Notes under the pieces: generated by a model
The model's input: the letters and a program-made list of their open reading frames with translations, nothing else
Database searches by the model: none
What the model was told of the DNA's origin: nothing
Program-made: the position numbers and the translations under genes
Part shown: in pieces, positions 1-6,418 of the stretch
Numbering within the stretch: position 1 is the first letter of the stretch
How the letters are laid out: every line of letters starts with the position of its first letter
Assembly: GCA_013360535.1 (NCBI GenBank)
Contig: JABWBL010000203.1
Location: forward strand, 1 to 6,418
Length of the DNA: 6,418 bases
Reading direction: 5' to 3'
From: Planctomycetaceae bacterium
GTDB lineage: Bacteria; Planctomycetota; UBA1135; GCA-002686595

Positions 1-1850
1 TCGAGCGCGTGCCGCAGCTCGTGGCGACGCTCGAGGGCGAGGGCTGGAAGGTGCTCGGCGAAGGCGCACGCTGGCGCTCGCTCGCGGCGCCGTCGATGAA
101 GATCGTCGCGGGCAAGGGCTGGCTCGAGCTCGACGGCCGCATCGAAGGTGCGGCGGCTTCGACCTTCCCGCGGCTCCTGCAGGCGCTGCGCCGCGGCGAG
201 AGCACGGTGACGCTCGAGGACGGCAGCACGGGCGTGCTCCCGTCGAGCTGGGTCAAGCGCTGGAAGCGCGCGCTGCTGCTCGCGGACACGCGCGGCGGCA
301 AGCTGCGTTTCGGCGCGAATCAGGCCTGGTTCGTCGACCTGTTGCTCGACGAGCACGTCGAGGCGGAGTCGCGGCGGCTGTGGGAAGCGCAGCGCGCGCG
401 GCTCGACGAGTTCAAGGGGGTGCGCGCCGTGCAGGAGCCGAAGGGGTTCCACGGCGAGCTGCGCCCCTACCAGCGCGAGGGCCTCGGCTGGCTCGAGTTC
501 CTCGAGCGCCAGAGCTTCGGCGGCTGCCTCGCCGACGACATGGGCCTCGGCAAGACCGTGCAGGTGCTCGCGTGGCTCGTCGCGCGCAAGCAGCGCGAGC
601 CCGAGGCCGGGCCGACGCTCGTCGTCGCTCCGAAGTCGCTCACGCACAACTGGATCGACGAAGCGCGCCGCTTCGCGCCGAGCCTCAAGGCGCTCGAGTA
701 CGCCGGCACCGATCGCGTCGCACGCCGGCCGAAGTTCGAGACCCGCGACCTGATCGTCACGACCTACGGCACCGTGCGCTCGGACATCGAATGGCTCTCG
801 AAGCTGCGCTTTGGCGTCGTCGTGCTCGACGAGGCGCAGGCCGTCAAGAACGACTCGAGCCGCATCGCGCGCGCGGTGCGCCTGCTCGCCGCCGACCACC
901 GCCTCGCGCTCAGCGGCACGCCGATCGAGAACCACCTGGGCGAGCTGTGGTCGCTGTTCGAGTTCCTCAACCCCGGCATGCTCGGCCGCTCGAGCGCGTT
1001 CCAGTCGCTGGTCGAGACTTCCGAGGACACCGACGGCGACCGCGACGTGCGCTCGCTGATCGCGAACGCGATCCGGCCGTTCCTGCTGCGCCGTCGCAAG
1101 GAGGACGTGCTGCGCGACCTGCCCGAGCGCAGCGAGCAGACCGTGGTCTGCGACATGGATCCCGAGCAGCGCCGCGAGTACGACGAGCTGCGCGTGCACT
1201 TCCGCCGCGAGCTGCTCGAGCGCAAGTCGCAGGCCGAGCTCGACCGCGACAAGCTGCACGTGCTCGAGATGCTGCTGCGCCTGCGCCAGGCGGCCTGCCA
1301 CCCCGGCCTGCTCGACCCCGCGCGCCTCGGCGATTCCTGCGCGAAGTTCGACACGTTCCTGCCGATGCTCGACGAGGTGCTCGAGGCCGGCCACAAGGCG
1401 CTCGTGTTCTCGCAGTTCACGAGCTTCCTCGCGATCCTGCGGCGCCGGCTCGACGCCGACGGCCGCAAGTACGGCTACCTCGACGGTTCGACACCTTCGG
1501 CCGAACGTGCGGCGCAGGTGCGCCAGTTCCAGGAGGATCCGTCGCGCAACCTGTTCCTCCTGAGCCTCAAGGCCGGCGGCACGGGCCTCAACCTGACGGC
1601 CGCCGACTACGTCTTCCTGCTCGACCCGTGGTGGAACCCCGCCGTCGAGGCGCAGGCCATCGGCCGCTCGCACCGCATCGGCCAGACGCGCAACGTGTTC
1701 GCGTATCGAATGATCTGCGCCGACACGATCGAGCAGCGCGTCGTCGAGCTGCAGCAGTCCAAGCGCGAGCTCGCCTCCGCGATCCTCGACGCCGACGGCT
1801 CACTCGTGCGCGACCTCACGCGCGAAGACCTCGAGCGCCTGCTGGCCTGA
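1..1850 (+). CDS. SNF2-family DEAD/DEAH-type ATPase/helicase, C-terminal part (5' end outside window)
   Basis: This is a Swi2/Snf2 superfamily 2 ATPase that would translocate on double-stranded DNA to remodel protein-DNA or RNA polymerase complexes. The frame is open from base 3, so the GTG at base 9 is probably internal and the true start lies upstream. Counting from base 9, residues 1-145 resemble the SNF2-associated region that precedes the ATPase core in bacterial members. The core then follows: LRPYQREGLGWL, Walker A DDMGLGKT (Lys182), motif Ia VVAPKSL, Walker B DEAQ (274-277), motif III SGTP (302-305), FLLRRRKEDV (358-367), motif IV KALVFSQF (463-470), motif V SLKAGGTGLNL (519-529), DPWWNP (539-544) and motif VI GRSHRIGQ (552-559). 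All catalytic motifs are intact. The C-terminus LTREDLERLLA looks native for the family. The last five codons and the stop lie inside the left arm of a large inverted repeat. The specific cellular role cannot be read from the sequence. Confidence 0.95.
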   Translation, partial: ERVPQLVATLEGEGWKVLGEGARWRSLAAPSMKIVAGKGWLELDGRIEGAAASTFPRLLQALRRGESTVTLEDGSTGVLPSSWVKRWKRALLLADTRGGKLRFGANQAWFVDLLLDEHVEAESRRLWEAQRARLDEFKGVRAVQEPKGFHGELRPYQREGLGWLEFLERQSFGGCLADDMGLGKTVQVLAWLVARKQREPEAGPTLVVAPKSLTHNWIDEARRFAPSLKALEYAGTDRVARRPKFETRDLIVTTYGTVRSDIEWLSKLRFGVVVLDEAQAVKNDSSRIARAVRLLAADHRLALSGTPIENHLGELWSLFEFLNPGMLGRSSAFQSLVETSEDTDGDRDVRSLIANAIRPFLLRRRKEDVLRDLPERSEQTVVCDMDPEQRREYDELRVHFRRELLERKSQAELDRDKLHVLEMLLRLRQAACHPGLLDPARLGDSCAKFDTFLPMLDEVLEAGHKALVFSQFTSFLAILRRRLDADGRKYGYLDGSTPSAERAAQVRQFQEDPSRNLFLLSLKAGGTGLNLTAADYVFLLDPWWNPAVEAQAIGRSHRIGQTRNVFAYRMICADTIEQRVVELQQSKRELASAILDADGSLVRDLTREDLERLLA

Positions 1851-1855
1851 CGCGG

Positions 1856-1892
1856 AATACCGAGCCAGAGCAAAAATACCGAGCCAGAGCAA
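1856..1892 (+). repeat. Tandem pair of an 18-base unit in the left arm
   Basis: The unit AATACCGAGCCAGAGCAA occurs at 1856-1873 and again at 1875-1892, identical and spaced 19 bases apart with a single A between them. The first copy begins six bases after the helicase stop codon. Such a pair could be a protein-binding site, a slippage duplication, or a building block of a dispersed repeat family. The sequence alone does not decide between these. Confidence 0.9.
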
Positions 1893-1982
1893 TTTTTCCG
1901 GCAAGCTGCGGCCTGCGTCGTCGACAACGCCGACGACGCAGGCCGCAGCTTGCCGGAAAAATTGCTCTGGCTCGGTATTTTT
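1872..1982. terminator. Candidate bidirectional intrinsic terminator in the core of the inverted repeat
   Basis: A perfect stem (1877-1923 with 1931-1977) is flanked by A5 at 1872-1876 and T5 at 1978-1982. Either strand therefore reads A-tract, hairpin, U-tract, the usual arrangement of a bidirectional rho-independent terminator between convergent genes. The stem of 47 base pairs is far longer than a typical terminator stem. A second T/A tract (AATTTTT and AAAAATT) lies inside the stem next to a GC-rich inner hairpin that would fold first. Termination is an inference from layout and sequence. Confidence 0.5.
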
Positions 1983-1998
1983 GCTCTGGCTCGGTATT
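1962..1998 (-). repeat. Mirrored tandem pair of the same 18-base unit in the right arm
   Basis: On the minus strand the unit found at 1856-1892 recurs at 1979-1962 and 1998-1981, again 19 bases apart. The intergenic region therefore holds four identical copies, two in each orientation, symmetric about base 1927. Confidence 0.9.
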
Positions 1999-2037
1999 CC
2001 GCGTCAGGCCAGCAGGCGCGGTGCGACGCGACGAGCG

Positions 2038-4704
<2,667 letters not shown>

Positions 4705-4719
4705 GGGGCCCGTTATCGG

Positions 4720-4745
4720 AAAACCCGACCCTCTCCGCGAGGGCC
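4720..4745 (-). terminator. Weak hairpin plus T4 between the DoxX and glucosidase genes
   Basis: Read on the minus strand, GGCCCTC-GCGGA-GAGGGTC (4745-4727) forms a seven-pair stem including one G-T wobble. GGG and TTTT (4723-4720) follow. It sits in the 49-base gap after the DoxX stop and before the GTG of the glucosidase. It could be a weak terminator or attenuator for the YHS-DoxX unit, or simply leader structure. Short GC stems are common by chance in DNA this GC-rich. Confidence 0.3.
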
Positions 4746-4753
4746 TTCCCGGC

Positions 4754-5185
4754 TCAGGGGAGCTTCGAGCCCACGATGGGAAGGCTCGCGCGGCGCAGCC
4801 CCAGGACCACGAGCGCGGCGAGCACGGTGGTGACCGCGAGCGCGAACAGCAACCCTCCGTCGCTCTCGCCGTCGACCTTGATCTCGATTCCAAGCCGCAC
4901 GAGGTGCGCACCGATCGCTCCCGCCATCGTGCCGAGCGTGAGCAGGGCGCCCAGCGCCGCCGTGCGCGGCAGGAGCAGCAGCACGACGCACACGAGCTCG
5001 ACCACGCCCGAACCGATGCGGCCCCAGGGCTCCGCGCCCAGCTCGTTGAAGATGTACACCGACTCGCGCGCTCCGCTGAACTTGAAGAACAGCGTCTGCC
5101 CGAGGATTGCGGCGGCCACGACCTGCGCGATCCAGCTCGCCACGTTCGCGCCCTTCGAGAGCCGCGTGTCTCGCGCGCCGCTCAC
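4754..5185 (-). CDS. DoxX-family four-helix membrane protein
   Basis: This 143-residue integral inner-membrane protein has four hydrophobic helices at about residues 17-37, 54-72, 76-96 and 110-130, the usual DoxX topology and size. Family-like features include FFKFSGARESVYIFNELGAEPWGRIGSGVVE between and into helices 1-2, and HLVRLGIEIKVDGESDGG before helix 4. DoxX-like proteins are linked to membrane redox or stress functions, but the biochemical role of most members is unknown. The GTG start at 5185 overlaps the TGA of the upstream YHS gene (GTGA) and has GGAG eight bases upstream, which strongly favours it. The next in-frame GTG, at 5143, would remove 14 residues but leave all helices. The overlap implies translational coupling with the YHS gene. 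The frame is open further upstream to 6106, but that stretch is a shadow of the YHS gene and intergenic DNA. Confidence 0.88.
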   Translation of the reverse strand: MSGARDTRLSKGANVASWIAQVVAAAILGQTLFFKFSGARESVYIFNELGAEPWGRIGSGVVELVCVVLLLLPRTAALGALLTLGTMAGAIGAHLVRLGIEIKVDGESDGGLLFALAVTTVLAALVVLGLRRASLPIVGSKLP

Positions 5186-5730
5186 TTCTTCTTCTCCGGC
5201 AGCGGCTTCGCCGTGATTTCCTTCCACGCCGTGTCGCCGCGCTTCACGAAGTCGCCCGGGTCCTTCTGCCACTTGGAGCGCGTGTCGTTGAAGAAGCCCT
5301 TGTAGAAGAGGTAGAGCTTGCCCTCGCGCACCACGAACGACTCCGGGTCGACCTCGACCTTCTCCTTGCCCGGGATCGCGTAGGCGCACCAGCCGCCGTA
5401 CTGCGGCTCGAACTTCGCCGGATCCTTCAGGAACGCCTGACGGTTCTCGTCGCTCGCGAAGTGGTAGGTGACACCCTTGTGCGTCGTGCTGAACTTCGCA
5501 TCGCCCTTGCGCGCCTTGCCGCCGCCTTCCACGAAGTACGCGACCGGGTCGTAGCCCTCGATGGCGAGCCCCTTGGCCCCGAGGTTGAAGTGGCTGGTGT
5601 CCCGCTCCGCAGGCTTGGGGTCCTCGGCGCCGGCGGCCGCGGGCGTCCCCGGCTCGGCCTGCGGACGAGCGGTGGCGGGTTGGACGGCGAGCACGAGCAC
5701 CACGAGGGCGGCGAGCGGCAGAGTTCTCAT
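5182..5730 (-). CDS. Exported YHS-domain protein
   Basis: This 182-residue protein has an N-terminal export signal: MRTLP, a hydrophobic run at about 6-16, then Ala-Thr-Ala (19-21) as a probable signal peptidase I site. There is no lipobox cysteine. A Pro/Ala/Glu-rich linker follows to about residue 45. The YHS-type domain covers about 50-150, with IEGYDPVAYF (57-66), GDAKFSTTHKGVTYHF (76-91), a FLKDPAKFEPQYGGWCAYA block carrying the only cysteine (Cys115), and GKLYLFYKGFFNDTRSKW. The C-terminus is basic (EKKK). YHS domains are often associated with metal handling, but the function of secreted stand-alone members like this one is not established. The ATG at 5730 is chosen because it places the signal peptide at the very N-terminus. 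Its ribosome-binding site is weak. The gene is the first of a coupled pair with the DoxX gene. Confidence 0.9.
   Translation of the reverse strand: MRTLPLAALVVLVLAVQPATARPQAEPGTPAAAGAEDPKPAERDTSHFNLGAKGLAIEGYDPVAYFVEGGGKARKGDAKFSTTHKGVTYHFASDENRQAFLKDPAKFEPQYGGWCAYAIPGKEKVEVDPESFVVREGKLYLFYKGFFNDTRSKWQKDPGDFVKRGDTAWKEITAKPLPEKKK
5194..5197 (-). promoter_or_regulatory. Ribosome-binding site deciding the DoxX start
   Basis: GGAG (5197-5194, minus strand) lies eight bases before the GTG at 5185, inside the lysine-rich 3' end of the YHS gene. It is the clearest Shine-Dalgarno match in the window and supports the GTG that overlaps the YHS stop codon. Confidence 0.7.
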
Positions 5731-5814
5731 CTTTGGGCGTGGTGGGCGGGCGAGGGGAGGTCGGGGGGCTCGAGCGCGAGCCGTTGGCGGTTCGCGCCGG
5801 CCCGTCTGGGCCCC

Positions 5815-5844
5815 TTGACCGTTTTTGGCGGGCGGGGCTAGGCT
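5815..5844 (+). promoter_or_regulatory. Candidate sigma70-like promoter for the RRM gene
   Basis: TTGACC (5815-5820) is a five-of-six match to the -35 consensus. It is followed after 18 bases by TAGGCT (5839-5844), which keeps the first, second and last positions of the -10 consensus. A start near 5851 would give the RRM gene an untranslated leader of roughly 290 bases. The -10 match is poor and this is a tentative call. Confidence 0.3.
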
Positions 5845-6000
5845 TTTGACGCGCTCGCGTACGACCCGCTCCGGGTTCCGTGACGCTCCCTACCCCTTTT
5901 CTCGCTGTCCCATGTCCCGTTCCGGTCTGGCGTCGCGCGTCCTTGCTGCTCCGCGCGTTCCCACCGTTCGAGCCGCTGGTCGACGCGGAAGGCCCAGCAC

Positions 6001-6029
6001 CCTGCGTGAGGCGCTCGCCTCGTGTCAGG
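6001..6029 (+). other. Stable hairpin upstream of the RRM gene
   Basis: CCTG-CGTGAGGC (6001-6012) pairs with GCCTCGTG-T-CAGG (6017-6029) around a GCTC loop, giving twelve pairs with two G-U wobbles and one bulged T (6025). It ends about 110 bases before the RRM start codon. No T-tract follows, so it is not a terminator. It could be a leader structure or a chance GC-rich fold. Confidence 0.35.
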
Positions 6030-6138
6030 CCCGCTCCTCCATTTCGCTCGGGAATTCCTGAACGGCGCCACGCCGTCGCCTCGACGAAACCCGGCAGAGC
6101 TCCCACTTCCCGCGCACCCTTCCAGTCTCCGTTCGGTC

Positions 6139-6418
6139 ATGGTCAACCGGGCATACGTCGGCAATCTTCCGTTCTCCCTCACGCAGGCGGACCTGCAGGG
6201 CCTCTTCTCCGAGTTCGGCACCGTGCGCAACGCGGAGCTGATCCTCGACCGCGAGACGGGCCGCCCGCGCGGCTTCGGCTTCGTGGAGATGGACACGCCC
6301 GAGCAGTTGCGTGCCGCGATCGAGGGCCTCAACGGCCGTCCGATCGGCGGTCGCAGCCTGACGGTGACCGAAGCGCGCGAGCGCGAGTCGCGCGGCCCCG
6401 GTGGTCCGCGGCCGGGTG
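6139..6418 (+). CDS. Single-RRM RNA-binding protein (3' end outside window)
   Basis: The first 93 residues of a small RNA-binding protein with an RNA recognition motif are visible. RNP2 is AYVGNL (5-10) and RNP1 is RGFGFVEM (44-51), with Met in place of the usual final aromatic residue. The aromatic residues expected to contact RNA are Tyr6, Phe46 and Phe48. The motif ends near LTVTEARE. A basic, Gly/Pro/Arg-rich tail then begins (ESRGPGGPRPG) and runs off the window edge. This matches the bacterial cold-inducible, glycine-rich RRM family, which binds single-stranded RNA in the cytoplasm and may act as an RNA chaperone. The ATG at 6139 is placed as in the family, a few residues before RNP2. 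No in-frame upstream start or Shine-Dalgarno sequence is seen close to it, so translation may rely on another signal. The gene is divergent from the YHS gene. Confidence 0.93.
   Translation, partial: MVNRAYVGNLPFSLTQADLQGLFSEFGTVRNAELILDRETGRPRGFGFVEMDTPEQLRAAIEGLNGRPIGGRSLTVTEARERESRGPGGPRPG

Larger units (their letters stand above)
1835..2019. repeat. Perfect 185-base inverted repeat (two 89-base arms, 7-base loop)
   Basis: Arm 1835-1923 is the exact reverse complement of 1931-2019. I compared them base by base and found no mismatch. The loop is ACAACGC (1924-1930), and identity stops abruptly outside 1835 and 2019. The left arm includes the last codons and TGA stop of the helicase gene. 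The right arm ends 18 bases before the TAG stop of the convergent glucosidase, so the mirrored copy of the helicase 3' end on the right is non-coding. Each arm also holds two copies of an 18-base unit. The structure could form a DNA cruciform, or an 89-base-pair hairpin in RNA from either strand. It may serve as a bidirectional terminator, be a mobile or dispersed repeat, have arisen by fold-back duplication, or be an assembly artefact. The geometry is certain; the function is not. Confidence 0.97.
5731..6138. other. Divergent intergenic region with no convincing gene
   Basis: These 408 bases separate the leftward YHS gene from the rightward RRM gene and should hold promoters for both. I see a candidate rightward promoter (5815-5844), two small GC hairpins (5767-5782 and 5799-5812), a pyrimidine-rich stretch (about 5885-5911) and a longer hairpin (6001-6029). 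Codon-position GC bias weakens sharply here compared with the flanking genes, which argues against coding. No clear promoter for the YHS gene is visible. Confidence 0.6.

Noticed and set aside
1835..2019. Palindrome as terminal inverted repeats of an insertion sequence, an integron attC site or a CRISPR unit
   Set aside because: Only seven bases lie between the arms, so there is no room for a transposase. No target-site duplication is seen, there are no regular spacers, and an attC site would not be a perfect 89-base match.
4705..4911. N-terminal extension of the glucosidase to an ATG at 4911
   Set aside because: The extra 69 residues overlap the DoxX gene in another frame and read as Ser/Arg-rich shadow. 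Family similarity begins just after the GTG at 4704.
5799..5826. GGCCC-GTCT-GGGCC hairpin followed by a T5 run, as a plus-strand terminator
   Set aside because: No plus-strand gene precedes it, the T-run is about ten bases past the stem, and the -35-like TTGACC lies between them.
5912..6061. Possible small plus-strand gene of 49 codons starting with ATG before the RRM gene
   Set aside because: It lacks a ribosome-binding site, its third codon positions are far less G/C-biased than in the real genes, and the Arg/Ser-rich product has no recognisable feature.
5186..6106. Upstream extension of the DoxX frame giving a 450-residue protein
   Set aside because: The added 307 residues overlap the YHS gene in another frame and are low-complexity. 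The GTG at 5185 has a good ribosome-binding site and gives a normal DoxX length.

Overview
The window is very GC-rich bacterial DNA with strongly G/C-biased third codon positions. It carries four genes plus one gene fragment at each edge-facing side of the layout: five protein-coding genes in total, two of them cut by the window ends. The gene mix (a bacterial SNF2 helicase, an MGH1/GH63-type glucosidase, a secreted YHS protein with a DoxX-type membrane protein, and a small single-RRM RNA-binding protein) fits a high-GC environmental bacterium. Planctomycetota or a myxobacteria-like lineage are possible, but nothing here fixes the taxon.

Layout. Bases 1-1850 (+) hold the C-terminal part of an SNF2-family ATPase/helicase whose start lies outside the window. 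Bases 1835-2019 are a perfect inverted repeat with two 89-base arms and a 7-base loop. It begins inside the last codons of the helicase and fills almost all of the gap to the convergent gene. Bases 2038-4704 (-) encode an 888-residue glycoside hydrolase of the MGH1-like/GH63 clan. Upstream of it on the same strand are a four-helix DoxX-family membrane protein (4754-5185) and an exported YHS-domain protein (5182-5730), which overlap by four bases. Bases 5731-6138 form a 408-base divergent intergenic region with no convincing gene. Bases 6139-6418 (+) hold the start of an RRM RNA-binding protein that runs off the right edge.

How the parts relate. The YHS and DoxX genes look translationally coupled, with the DoxX ribosome-binding site inside the YHS 3' end. 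The glucosidase follows after 49 bases and may be transcribed with them, although a small hairpin plus T-run in that gap could separate it. The helicase and RRM gene are independent units. No pathway obviously links the genes.

The standout is the 185-base perfect palindrome between the convergent helicase and glucosidase genes. Each arm contains two copies of an 18-base unit at 19-base spacing. A-tracts and T-tracts flank its inner stem as in a bidirectional terminator. One arm contains the helicase stop codon and the other carries a mirrored copy of that coding end, which suggests formation by fold-back duplication. I found no defence system, CRISPR array, transposase, tRNA or rRNA.
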